64,000 bases of DNA, from the NCBI RefSeq assembly GCF_024919295.1, contig NZ_JANWTC010000009.1, positions 62,001 to 126,000 of the forward strand, read 5' to 3'. A model generated the notes under the pieces. It saw only the letters and a list, made by a program, of their open reading frames with translations. It did no database searches and had not been told where the DNA came from. This document shows positions 23,881 to 32,564 of the stretch, piece by piece (the first letter of the stretch is position 1; each line of letters starts with the position of its first letter). The position numbers and the translations under genes are program-made. Source of the stretch: Corynebacterium lemuris (GTDB lineage: Bacteria > Actinomycetota > Actinomycetes > Mycobacteriales > Mycobacteriaceae).

Positions 23881-25296
23881 ATGTCTCTCTCCCGCCGCAT
23901 GCCGCGCACCATCCTCGCCGCAGCTGCCAGCGCCATCATGCTCACCGGTCTCGTGGCCCCCTCGGCCACCGCCTTCACGGGCTCCTCCATGGGCCACGAA
24001 TCCTCCACGGGTCTGCCGGGCGTCAAGAAGGCCCCGAAGAACATCATCTACCTGGTCGGTGACGGCATGGGCTACAACCACGTGGCCGCAGCCAACCTCT
24101 TCGAGTCCGGCCAGACCCGCTACCAGGTCGAGGGTGAGGCCGGTTCGGATCTCTCCGAGGCCCCGGGCGAGGCGGTCCAGGTCTATGAGGGTGACAAGTG
24201 GAACCAGCTGGCCATGACCACCTTCCAGCACAACAACTCCTATGAGCCGGACCGCGCCTGGGCCGACCACAACTACGTCAACGAAGACTTCACCGACTCC
24301 GCCGCTGCCGGCACCGCCATGGCCACCGGCAAGAAGACCGTCAACGGCAAGATCGGCGTCGACGAGACCGACGCGTCCGTGGAGAACATCTCCGAGCGCG
24401 CCAAGGCGCAGGGCAAGGCCGCCGGTGTCGTCTCCAGCGTGCCGTTCAATCACGCCACCCCGGCTGCCTGGGCCGCCCACAACCCGAACCGCAACGATCT
24501 CGTCCCCATGGCCGAGGAGATGATCAACAGCGATCTCGACGTCATCATGGGCGCGGGCCACCCCTTCTTCAACAATGACAACCAGAAGGTATCCACCGCC
24601 TACCAGAAGTACATGAGTGTCGAGCAGTACGAGCGTCTGTCCAACGGGGAGACCGACTTCACCTTCATCGAGGAGGACGCGGACTTCGAGGCCCTGGCCA
24701 ACGGCGAACTCGACGGCGAGCGCTACTTCGGTCTGGCGCAGGTCGCCGACACCCTGCAGCATGACCGCTCCGGCGATTCCATCGTCCCCTACGACACCGA
24801 CCTGAACGACGTCGTCGACCTGGCCACCATGTCCGAGGGCGCACTCAACGTGCTCAACCAGGACGAGGACGGCTTCCACCTCATGATCGAGGGCGGCGCC
24901 ATCGACTGGGCCGGCCACGCCAACGACATCGCCCGGGACATCGAGGAGGTCCAGGCCTTCAACGATGCCGTCGAGACCGTCGTCACCTGGGTCGAGGAGA
25001 ACTCCTCCTGGGACGAGACCCTGGTCATCGTCACCGCCGACCACGAGACCGGTTACCTCTCCGGCCAGGCTGAGACGCCGGACTACAAGGCCCTGACCGG
25101 CGCCGTCGGTGAGGTCCCGGCCCATGACTACTACTCCGGCAACCACACCAACATGCTGGTGCCCGTCTTCTTCCGTGGCGCCGGCAGCGAGGACATTGTC
25201 CGCTCCACTACCGGTACCGACCCGGTCCGCGGCAAGTTCATCGACAATGTCACCATCGCGAACCTGACCCTCGACAACTGGTGGGCCCGCAACTAA
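23881..25296 (+). CDS. phoA: Secreted alkaline phosphatase (PhoA family)
   Basis: Protein of 471 residues with an N-terminal signal peptide (RRMPR, hydrophobic stretch, cleavage probably after ATA at residue 31). The alkaline phosphatase sites are present: metal ligand Asp61 in VGDGMG, nucleophile Ser140 in FTDSAAAGTAMATG, EGGAIDWAGHAND, TADHETG and the late metal His in GNHTN. It hydrolyses phosphate monoesters outside the cell to supply phosphate. GAGGA precedes the ATG at 23881. Convergent with a DMT transporter 18 bp after its stop. Confidence 0.93.
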   Translation: MSLSRRMPRTILAAAASAIMLTGLVAPSATAFTGSSMGHESSTGLPGVKKAPKNIIYLVGDGMGYNHVAAANLFESGQTRYQVEGEAGSDLSEAPGEAVQVYEGDKWNQLAMTTFQHNNSYEPDRAWADHNYVNEDFTDSAAAGTAMATGKKTVNGKIGVDETDASVENISERAKAQGKAAGVVSSVPFNHATPAAWAAHNPNRNDLVPMAEEMINSDLDVIMGAGHPFFNNDNQKVSTAYQKYMSVEQYERLSNGETDFTFIEEDADFEALANGELDGERYFGLAQVADTLQHDRSGDSIVPYDTDLNDVVDLATMSEGALNVLNQDEDGFHLMIEGGAIDWAGHANDIARDIEEVQAFNDAVETVVTWVEENSSWDETLVIVTADHETGYLSGQAETPDYKALTGAVGEVPAHDYYSGNHTNMLVPVFFRGAGSEDIVRSTTGTDPVRGKFIDNVTIANLTLDNWWARN

Positions 25297-25314
25297 CCCG
25301 CGATCCCGCCGGCC

Positions 25315-26262
25315 TCAGAGCAGGCGGATGACCGCCACCCCGGCCACCATGCACGCAAGTCCCAGGACCTGCAGCACGGTGGCCGGTTTGCGTGTCGCCC
25401 CCAGCAGACCGAAGTGGTCGATGAGCAGGCTGCCGGCCATGAGTCCCAGCACGATGACCATCACCGTCAGGCCCGTGCCGATGACCGGGGCGAGGAAGGC
25501 GTTGCCGAAGACGAAGACCGCCCCCAGGAAACCGCCGATCCACATCCACCACGGGTTGCGTAGCTCCCCCTCCGGCACCCTCAGCTGCCAGGGGGCCCGG
25601 CCGGCCAGCACGATGAACAGCAGCACGGCCACCCCGACGGCAAACGAGATCAACGCTGCACCGGTGGCGGTGCCCAGCACCACGCCGAGCTGGCCGTTGA
25701 CCGCGGTCTGGGTCGCGGAGAACATGCCTGCGACCACCCCGGCGATCCGCCAGCCCCACAGGCCTGGTCCGCTCCCCGGTGTGCCGGCCGCGCCGGGATC
25801 CCGGTGCGGGTGCAGCAGGGCGTCCGCCAGGCCGATGGCGCCGAGCACGCCGGCCACCAGCAGCAGGGCACCGAGTACCCGGGTGCCGGTCAGCGCGGAC
25901 TGGGGTGCGTGGAAGAGGCTGAAGTGATCGATGGCCAGCCCCATGATGACCTGGCCAGTGATGGGCAGAACCACGGTCTGCACGCTGCCCAGACGGGGGA
26001 AGAGGAAGATGTTGGCGGTCAGCACTACCACGCCCAGCAGGCCGCCGGACCACAGCCAGGCGGGCCGGCCGGCGGCGAGGGCGAGGTCGGGCAGGCGGGC
26101 GTCGAGAAGCAGGACGGCGAGAAACAGGGCGAGGAAGCCGACACTGAAGGAGATCAGGGAGGCCAGGAAGGGCGAACCCACCGACAGGCGCAGACGCGAG
26201 TTCGCGTTGGTCTGCACCGGCATCACCAGCCCGACCAGGACACCGAACACGACAGCAAACAT
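25315..26262 (-). CDS. DMT-superfamily transporter, YdcZ/DUF606 tandem type
   Basis: Protein of 315 residues with about 10 membrane segments made of two DUF606-like halves; both halves contain the Q-(T/A)-x-x-N-(S/G) element (PVQTNANSRL and ATQTAVNGQLG) and a later PxxGxx-H-F element (DHFSLF, DHFGLLG). GAGGA precedes the ATG. No substrate can be assigned. It is divergent from the SDR gene at 26323. Confidence 0.85.
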   Translation of the reverse strand: MFAVVFGVLVGLVMPVQTNANSRLRLSVGSPFLASLISFSVGFLALFLAVLLLDARLPDLALAAGRPAWLWSGGLLGVVVLTANIFLFPRLGSVQTVVLPITGQVIMGLAIDHFSLFHAPQSALTGTRVLGALLLVAGVLGAIGLADALLHPHRDPGAAGTPGSGPGLWGWRIAGVVAGMFSATQTAVNGQLGVVLGTATGAALISFAVGVAVLLFIVLAGRAPWQLRVPEGELRNPWWMWIGGFLGAVFVFGNAFLAPVIGTGLTVMVIVLGLMAGSLLIDHFGLLGATRKPATVLQVLGLACMVAGVAVIRLL

Positions 26263-26309
26263 GATCCTCCTCTTTCGGACAGATTGGTCCGCGCGTCATC
26301 CGGCCCGGC

Positions 26310-26322
26310 TACAGTCGATGAT
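26310..26322 (+). promoter_or_regulatory. Leaderless promoter of the SDR gene
   Basis: TACAGT (26310-26315) plus 7 nt reaches the ATG at 26323. Confidence 0.55.
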
Positions 26323-27039
26323 ATGACCGAAGCAATCGCCATTGTCACCGGCGCGACGGGCGGTATGGGCCGCGAGATCGTCGCGGACCTCGCCCGCACC
26401 CATCACGTCTACGCCCTCGGGCGCAACGACGGGGCCCTGGCGGAACTCGGTGCACTCTCGAACGTCACGCCCGTCAACTCCGACCTGGTCGCCGACCTGC
26501 TCGGGGAGGAGGCGCCCTCCTCCGTCGACCGGCTCACCGAGCTCACGCGGGTCGACGTCGTCGTGCATGCCGCAGCCGTCGCGACGAAGTTCAGCGTGGA
26601 ATCCGCCCGGCCGTCGGACTGGCGCGATGCGCTGGACCTCAACGTGGTCGTGCCTGCCGAGCTGACCCGCCGTCTGCTGCCCGCCATTCGGGAGGCGCAG
26701 GGCACCGTGGTGTTCATCAACTCCGGTGCCGGGCGCAGTTCCTACGGCGACAATATCGTCTACGCCGCCACCAAACACGCCCTCTATGCGCTGGCTGATG
26801 GGCTGCGTAAGGCCGAGTCCGTGGGCGGGGTGCGGGTGGCCACCGTCGCGCCCGGCCCGACCGACACCCCGATGCTGGAGGGGCTTTACGCGCAGGACGG
26901 GAGGGAGTACCGGGCCGGCCACTTCATCGAGCCGGTGGAGATCGCCCGGGCCGTCCGGACGGTGGTGGATGCCGGACCCAGCACCCAGATCACGGACATC
27001 TCGGTGCGCCCGCGCATCGAGGTCGGTGACCGGAGGTAG
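26323..27039 (+). CDS. Short-chain dehydrogenase/reductase
   Basis: Protein of 238 residues. It shows the cofactor motif VTGATGGMG at residues 8-16, VHAAAVA (variant of NNAG), catalytic Ser in INSGAGR and YAATK with Tyr and Lys, then APGPTDTPM. It is a classical SDR of unknown substrate with no signal peptide. Its stop is directly abutted by the stop of the convergent FAD protein gene, with no base between. Confidence 0.9.
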   Translation: MTEAIAIVTGATGGMGREIVADLARTHHVYALGRNDGALAELGALSNVTPVNSDLVADLLGEEAPSSVDRLTELTRVDVVVHAAAVATKFSVESARPSDWRDALDLNVVVPAELTRRLLPAIREAQGTVVFINSGAGRSSYGDNIVYAATKHALYALADGLRKAESVGGVRVATVAPGPTDTPMLEGLYAQDGREYRAGHFIEPVEIARAVRTVVDAGPSTQITDISVRPRIEVGDRR

Positions 27040-28956
27040 TCAGCCCAGCGCCGTGGCCAGGGCCGTGCGCGCCGCGGCGTCGGTCTCCTGCAGCATGAGG
27101 GCGTCGGTGCCCGGCATGGGGGAGATGGTGGTGTCGGGCAGCTGACCCCACGTCGGGATGCCGATGAGGCTGAGCCGCGGATCAGTGCTGCCGTCGGCGC
27201 GGATGAGCAGCCGGCTGGCGGGGTCGACCTCGGGGGAGCCGCTGGCGATGCGCTGTCCGTCGCTGGTGCTCAGGTGGTATGCGCGGCTGCGGCCGGCTCC
27301 CGCGATGGACAGGGCCAGCGGGTCGGCGCGGCGGCGTACATCGGGGCTGTGCATCCAGGCGTCCACGAGGACGGGGGAGCGGACCTCCGCCTTGTTCGTG
27401 GTGGGGGAGGTGGCCACGAATTCCCCGCCGGTGACACGAATCTTCGGGTTCGCCCCGAGGAAGCTGACCAGGCCGGCATCGACGAGCGCGAGCAGCTGGC
27501 GGGTGCGGAACAGCGGCGGGCCGGAGCCGACCATCTGTCCCAGGGACATCATCGTGGCGTGCAGGTTACGGCGCGACTCGAAGGTGTAGCGGTCCTGTGC
27601 GCCGAGGATCGCGGTGGGTTTGCGGGAGGCGCTGATCGACCACAGGGCGGCCTTGGCCGGGCTGTCCAGGCCCAGGGTGGCCTCGTGGATGTCGCCGGCC
27701 ATGCGGTCGGCGATGTGTGCGGTCAGCTCCGCACGGGTGCCGGTGACACCGGCTAGGGGTTCCAGCCAGGTCCGCAGGCTGAAGGGCTCGCGGCTGTGTG
27801 CGGCAAGCAGCTTGTCGACGCCCCGCAGATCCCCCGTGATGTTGCCTGCGGCGACGAGGGCGTCGAGAAGCTCCGCGAATTCGGTGGTGGGCAGGTCGAC
27901 GGCCCCGGGGCGCACCCGCGCCAGAGTGGCGTAGTAGGCCTCGTAGGCGTCGGCGATGACCGCGGGCCACACCTGGGTGTCGAAGTCGATGCGCTCCGCC
28001 CCCTGCAGCCGCGCGATGGCGGCCTTGAGGCGGCGCAGCTCCGCGGCCGGGGGCAAGGCGTGGTACTCGGATTTCGGCAGGTAGGGATAACCGCGGTGGG
28101 AGGTGACCACCAGGTGCGGTTCCCGGCCGGAGGCCTCGTAGCGCAGGCCGGAACGCGCCTCAGGGTCCTCGTGAAACTGCCCGCCCCGGTCGAAGGTGAG
28201 CAGTGCCATGACATCGAAGAAACCCATGCCCAGGCCGCGGACCAGGACGGTGCCCTCCGCCGGGATCTGCTCCACCGGCTGCTCGAGGGGGTTGCCGGGG
28301 CGGATCCAGGTCAGCCCCGATTCGGCCAGGAGGTTCTCCTCGTGGGTCGGCCCCGGCTGGTGCCAGCCTAAGGCCAGGACGGTGGCGTCGGCGGTGACGG
28401 TGGTGCCATCAGCCAGCGTGATCCGGTCGCGGGCGCCGTCGGTCTCCTGTAGCTCCACCGCGCGGGAGTGGTGGGCGATCACCTGGACGGACTCGGGCAG
28501 GCGGGCCAGGGCAACGTCGAGAACCCAGCGCAGGTAGGCGCCGTAGAGGGCGCGGGAGGGGTTGGACTCCGGGCGGGTGACGGCGATCTCCTCGGCGAAG
28601 GCCTCGGCAACCTCCGGGGCGGGCGGGTGCTGGGCGAGCAGGGCCGCGGCGGCGGGGTTGATCTCCTCGCCGCGCAGGTGGCGGATCCAGTCGTGGAGGA
28701 TCGGGCCCTCCACCACGGGGGCCTTGACGCTGGAGCCGGGCTCGGTGAACAGGGTGACCGCGGCGGAGAGTGTGTTCATGCACAGGGTGCGGGTCTGCGT
28801 GGTGTCCCATACCCGGCCGGCGCCGTGCTGGGCCTCGTCAATAAGATGGAGGGTGAGTTCCGTGCCGGGTTCGATCAGGGCGGCCAGCCGCTCCACGACG
28901 GAGATGCCGCGGGGGCCGAGTCCCACGATGGCGATGGCGGGGGAGGGGGGGGACAA
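27040..28956 (-). CDS. FAD/NAD(P)-binding protein (NAD_binding_9 type)
   Basis: Protein of 638 residues. The N-terminal Rossmann motif is IAIVGLGPRGISVVERL; TVLALGWHQPGP and the GMGFFDVMALLTFDRGG region are typical of the large FAD/NAD(P)-binding family found in actinobacteria. It starts with TTG at 28956 behind an AGGAG site 6 nt upstream. It is divergent from a peptide-type ABC transporter operon that ends with a CMD/alkylhydroperoxidase protein; this combination suggests an oxidative step on the imported compound (inference). No reaction is known to me for this family. Confidence 0.8.
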   Translation of the reverse strand: MSPPSPAIAIVGLGPRGISVVERLAALIEPGTELTLHLIDEAQHGAGRVWDTTQTRTLCMNTLSAAVTLFTEPGSSVKAPVVEGPILHDWIRHLRGEEINPAAAALLAQHPPAPEVAEAFAEEIAVTRPESNPSRALYGAYLRWVLDVALARLPESVQVIAHHSRAVELQETDGARDRITLADGTTVTADATVLALGWHQPGPTHEENLLAESGLTWIRPGNPLEQPVEQIPAEGTVLVRGLGMGFFDVMALLTFDRGGQFHEDPEARSGLRYEASGREPHLVVTSHRGYPYLPKSEYHALPPAAELRRLKAAIARLQGAERIDFDTQVWPAVIADAYEAYYATLARVRPGAVDLPTTEFAELLDALVAAGNITGDLRGVDKLLAAHSREPFSLRTWLEPLAGVTGTRAELTAHIADRMAGDIHEATLGLDSPAKAALWSISASRKPTAILGAQDRYTFESRRNLHATMMSLGQMVGSGPPLFRTRQLLALVDAGLVSFLGANPKIRVTGGEFVATSPTTNKAEVRSPVLVDAWMHSPDVRRRADPLALSIAGAGRSRAYHLSTSDGQRIASGSPEVDPASRLLIRADGSTDPRLSLIGIPTWGQLPDTTISPMPGTDALMLQETDAAARTALATALG

Positions 28957-29075
28957 GTGCGGCTCCTGAAATTAAGACCAAGTTGTCTATGTGAATAATA
29001 CTGGACAGTCTAGTGTGTGTTAGGTTGCTGTTCAAACATAAGACTATTCACTATTTCGCCATCCAGGAGAACCAC
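28957..29075. promoter_or_regulatory. Divergent control region, FAD protein / ABC operon
   Basis: AT-richer than its surroundings. GTGAATA at 28991-28997 and TATTCAC at 29045-29051 form an inverted pair 47 bp apart. A TAGTGT (29011-29016) could be a -10. The GntR protein encoded at the end of the operon is the likely ligand, but this is not shown. Confidence 0.35.
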
Positions 29076-30764
29076 GTGCCCATCCGAACCGGAGGCCTCC
29101 GCCACCTCGGACGCAGGATCAGTGTCGCCCTCGCGCTGCTCACCAGCCTCAGCCTGGTCGTCGCCTGCACCTCCCGGCCCTCCGCCGTGGAGGAGAACCG
29201 GCTGACCTACCTCGAGCCGATCTTCTTCGCCACGCTCTACCCGCCGGCCGCCGGTTTCTACCCCAACGGTGGCGTGGTCAACAACATCACCGACCGCCTG
29301 CTCTACCAGGACCCGGAGACCCTGGAACTCAGCCCCTGGATCGCCACCTCCCTGCCCGAGATCAACGACGATGCCACCGAATTCACCTTCGACATCCGCA
29401 CCGACGTCACCTACTCCGACGGCACCCCGCTGACCGCCGAGAACGTGGTGGCCAACTTCGATCTCTTCGGCCTCGGGGACTCCGACCGGGTGCTCACCTC
29501 CTCCGAGCAGATCACCAACTACGAGCGCGGTGAGGTCATCGACGAGGACACCGTCCGCTTCCACTTCTCCGCCCCCGCCCCCGGTTTCGCGCAGGCGACC
29601 AGCTCCATCAACGCCGGTCTGCTCTCCGACGAGACCCTCGCCCTGGCCAACGACGGTTTCGCACCGGGCAACGCCACCGGCGTCATCGGCTCCGGCCCCT
29701 TCGTCATCGAATCCGAGCAGCTGGGCACCCGCCTGCGTCTGGTCGCCCGCGAGGACTACGACTGGGCCCCGCCGGCCCACCCGCACCAGGGACGCGCCCG
29801 CGTCGACACAGTCGACTTCATCCTGGCCAGCGAGGAATCCGTCCGCGTCGGCGGCCTGATCGCCGGGCAGGCGGACATTGCGCGCCAGGTGGAGGCGCCC
29901 GTCGAGAGGCATCTCCAGGAACAGGGCCTCAACGTCATCTGGCACGGCACCAACGGCGTCAACAACTCCCTGAGCTTCCGCTTCATGCACCCGCACCTGC
30001 AGGACATCCGCATGCGCCAGGCCCTCATCCACGGCATCGACCGCGACGAGATCATGCACACCCTCTTCTCCGATTCCTATGTCCAGGCCACCTCCGCCAT
30101 CGCGCACACCGCGCTGGGCTACCAGGAGCAGCCCGGCGCCTATGAATACGACCCCGCCCGGGCAGAGCAGCTGCTCGACGAACTCGGCTGGGAGATGGGC
30201 GGGGACGGCATCCGCACCCGCGACGGGCAACGCCTGAGCTTCACCATCAACGAGGCCGTCCCCCAGCCGCGTTCCCGCGAGGTGGTGACCAAGGTCCAGG
30301 AACACCTGCGCCGCATCGGCGTGGAGATCCACCTCAACCCCGGTGACAACGCCACCCAGAACGCCGACTCCCTGGACTGGAACACCATCCAGATCCGCCA
30401 CACCATGGTCGGCCGCGCCGACTACGACGTGATCAAGTCCATGTGGCACTCCGAGAACCGCAACGAGCTGCTCAACGGCGACAAGACCACCGGCGAGATC
30501 CACGACCCCGTCCTCGAGGACATGCTCGGCCAGATTGCCGCCCTGCCCACCGAAGCGGAGCGTGCCGAGATGACCCGCCGCGTGCAGGACTACCTCACCG
30601 AGCAGGCCTACATCCTGCCGCTCTTCGAGGAGCCCCAGGTCTTCGGCGTGGCCCCCTATGTCCACGGCTTCCAGCCCGAGTCCATCGGCCGCCCCTCCTT
30701 CTACGGGGTCTGGCTCGAGGACCCGGACCAGAACACCACTGACACCGCCGGGGAGGAGCAGTAA
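29076..30764 (+). CDS. ABC transporter substrate-binding lipoprotein, peptide/KPN_01854-like family
   Basis: Protein of 562 residues of the SBP_bac_5 family. A signal sequence ends in the lipobox LVVAC, so the mature protein is lipid-anchored at Cys. NITDRLLYQDPETLELSPWIA and VTYSDGTPLTAENV are family marks. GTG 29076 is chosen because AGGAG lies 6 nt upstream. It heads a five-gene operon with two permeases, a double ATPase and a CMD-domain protein. The set resembles the KPN_01854/Avi_7169-7170 neighbourhood, which suggests a non-peptide or modified ligand. Confidence 0.88.
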   Translation: MPIRTGGLRHLGRRISVALALLTSLSLVVACTSRPSAVEENRLTYLEPIFFATLYPPAAGFYPNGGVVNNITDRLLYQDPETLELSPWIATSLPEINDDATEFTFDIRTDVTYSDGTPLTAENVVANFDLFGLGDSDRVLTSSEQITNYERGEVIDEDTVRFHFSAPAPGFAQATSSINAGLLSDETLALANDGFAPGNATGVIGSGPFVIESEQLGTRLRLVAREDYDWAPPAHPHQGRARVDTVDFILASEESVRVGGLIAGQADIARQVEAPVERHLQEQGLNVIWHGTNGVNNSLSFRFMHPHLQDIRMRQALIHGIDRDEIMHTLFSDSYVQATSAIAHTALGYQEQPGAYEYDPARAEQLLDELGWEMGGDGIRTRDGQRLSFTINEAVPQPRSREVVTKVQEHLRRIGVEIHLNPGDNATQNADSLDWNTIQIRHTMVGRADYDVIKSMWHSENRNELLNGDKTTGEIHDPVLEDMLGQIAALPTEAERAEMTRRVQDYLTEQAYILPLFEEPQVFGVAPYVHGFQPESIGRPSFYGVWLEDPDQNTTDTAGEEQ

Positions 30765-31706
30765 ATGACCCGCGCACAGATCCTCCGCCGCATCGGGCAG
30801 GCCGTCCTGGTGCTGCTGATCACCTACACCGTGGCCTTCCTGCTGCTCTCGGCCCTGCCCTCCGACGGCGTGATGGCCCGCTACGCCAGCCCCGAGCTGG
30901 CACTGTCCGCCGAGGAGATCGCGCGCATCCGTGAGACCTACGGCGCCGATGAACCCCTGCTCCTGCAGTACCTCCAGGCACTCGGGGGCTTCCTCACCGG
31001 CAGCTTCGGCTATTCCGTGCAGACCGGCACCGCCGTGTCCACGATGATCGTGGAATCCCTGCCCGGCACCGTGGCCCTGTCCGTGGCCTCCTTCATCCTG
31101 GCCATCCTCCTGGCCCTGCTCATCGCCGTGCTGGCCACCACCCGCACCTTCGGCTTCGTGGGCGACATCGTCCGTTCCCTGCCGGCCTTCATGGTCTCGC
31201 TGCCCACCTTCTGGCTGGGCATCGTCATCATCCAGGTCATCTCCTTCCGCCTGGGTTGGGTGCCGGTCATCGATGCCACCCCGCTGCAGTCGCTCATCCT
31301 GCCCTCGCTGACCCTGGCGGTGCCGATCTCCGCGCCCCTGGCCCAGGTGCTCATCCGCTCCATTGACGAGGTCAACCGCCAGCCCTTCATCCAGGTGGTC
31401 CGCTCCCGCGGCGCCGGTGAGGCCTGGATCTTCTGGCGCAACATCCTGCGCAACGCCATGCTGCCCGCCCTGACCATGGCCGGCCTGCTCTTCGGCGAAC
31501 TCGTCGGCGGTGCCGTGGTCACCGAGGCCGTCTTCGGTCGCGCCGGCATCGGCCAGATGACCGTGCAGGCCGTGGCCAACCGCGACACCCCGGTCCTGCT
31601 GGCCGTGGTCGTCATCGCCGCCACCCTCTACGTCCTGATCAACCTCATCGTGGACCTGCTCTACCCGGTCCTCGACCCCCGTCTGCGCAGGAAGGTTCGA
31701 GCATGA
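30765..31706 (+). CDS. ABC transporter permease, DppB/OppB type
   Basis: Protein of 313 residues, about 6 membrane segments. It has the N-terminal RRIGQAVLVLLITYTVAFLL and the cytoplasmic EAA loop around VRSRGAGEAWIFWRNILRNAMLPAL (parts: VRSRGAGE, ILRNAMLP) that docks to the ATPase. The ATG directly follows the stop of the binding-protein gene, and the 3' end overlaps the second permease by 4 nt. Confidence 0.92.
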   Translation: MTRAQILRRIGQAVLVLLITYTVAFLLLSALPSDGVMARYASPELALSAEEIARIRETYGADEPLLLQYLQALGGFLTGSFGYSVQTGTAVSTMIVESLPGTVALSVASFILAILLALLIAVLATTRTFGFVGDIVRSLPAFMVSLPTFWLGIVIIQVISFRLGWVPVIDATPLQSLILPSLTLAVPISAPLAQVLIRSIDEVNRQPFIQVVRSRGAGEAWIFWRNILRNAMLPALTMAGLLFGELVGGAVVTEAVFGRAGIGQMTVQAVANRDTPVLLAVVVIAATLYVLINLIVDLLYPVLDPRLRRKVRA

Positions 31707-32563
31707 GCACCCTGACCACCATCCCCGCCACCCGCCTGCCCCGGCGCGGAAGCGGCAACCGTACCGGCGGCCTCACCGCCCGCCGCACCGGCACCGTCGT
31801 GGCCGCGGTGATCCTCGTGCTGGCCGTCCTGTGGGCCCTTATTCCGCAGCTGTTCACCACCCACGACCCGAACTCGGGCACCTTCGAACCCCTGCTGGAG
31901 CCCAACGGCACCAACTGGTTCGGCACCGATTCCGTCGGCCGCGACCTGTACACCCGTGTGGTCTGGGGTGCGCGCGAATCCCTGGCGGGCGCACTCATCG
32001 CCGTGCTCGTGGGTCTCGTGGTGGGCACGCTGATCGGCCTGCTGGCCGGCACCCGGCGCGGCTGGGTCGATTCCGTGCTCATGCGCCTGGTGGATGTGCT
32101 GTTGAGTATCCCGGCGCTGCTGCTGAGCCTGTCGGTGATCATCCTGCTGGGTTTCGGCACCATCAACGCCGCCATCGCCGTGGGCATCACCTCGGTGGCG
32201 ACCTTCGCCCGCCTGGCCCGGTCCCAGGTGCTCAGCGTCGCCGGTTCCGATTTCGTGGAGGCCGCCTACGGTTCCGGCGGTACCCAGGCGCAGGTGCTCT
32301 TCCGCCACATCCTGCCCAACTCCCTGACCCCGGTGCTGGCGCTGGCGGCCCTGCAGTTCGGCTCGGCCATCCTGCAGCTGTCCACCCTGGGTTTTCTGGG
32401 TTACGGTGCGCCGCCGCCGACCCCGGAATGGGGCCTGATCATCTCGGATGCCCGTGACTACATGGCCACCTCCTGGTGGTTGACGGTACTGCCGGGTGTC
32501 GTCATCGTCGCGGTGGTCTGCGCGGCGAACTACCTCAGCCACACGATCCGGAAGGAGGCCTGA
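31703..32563 (+). CDS. ABC transporter permease, DppC/OppC type
   Basis: Protein of 286 residues with an N-terminal extra segment, the NWFGTDSVGRDLYTRVVWG motif of DppC proteins and an EAA loop at EAAYGSGGTQAQVLFRHILP (20 residues). ATGA overlap with the first permease; the ATPase gene starts 1 bp after the stop. Confidence 0.92.
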   Translation: MSTLTTIPATRLPRRGSGNRTGGLTARRTGTVVAAVILVLAVLWALIPQLFTTHDPNSGTFEPLLEPNGTNWFGTDSVGRDLYTRVVWGARESLAGALIAVLVGLVVGTLIGLLAGTRRGWVDSVLMRLVDVLLSIPALLLSLSVIILLGFGTINAAIAVGITSVATFARLARSQVLSVAGSDFVEAAYGSGGTQAQVLFRHILPNSLTPVLALAALQFGSAILQLSTLGFLGYGAPPPTPEWGLIISDARDYMATSWWLTVLPGVVIVAVVCAANYLSHTIRKEA

Positions 32564-32564
32564 G

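Noticed and set aside
29020..29026. TTAGGTT as half of a DtxR iron box
   Set aside because: The other half does not match; only about 9 of 19 consensus positions agree.
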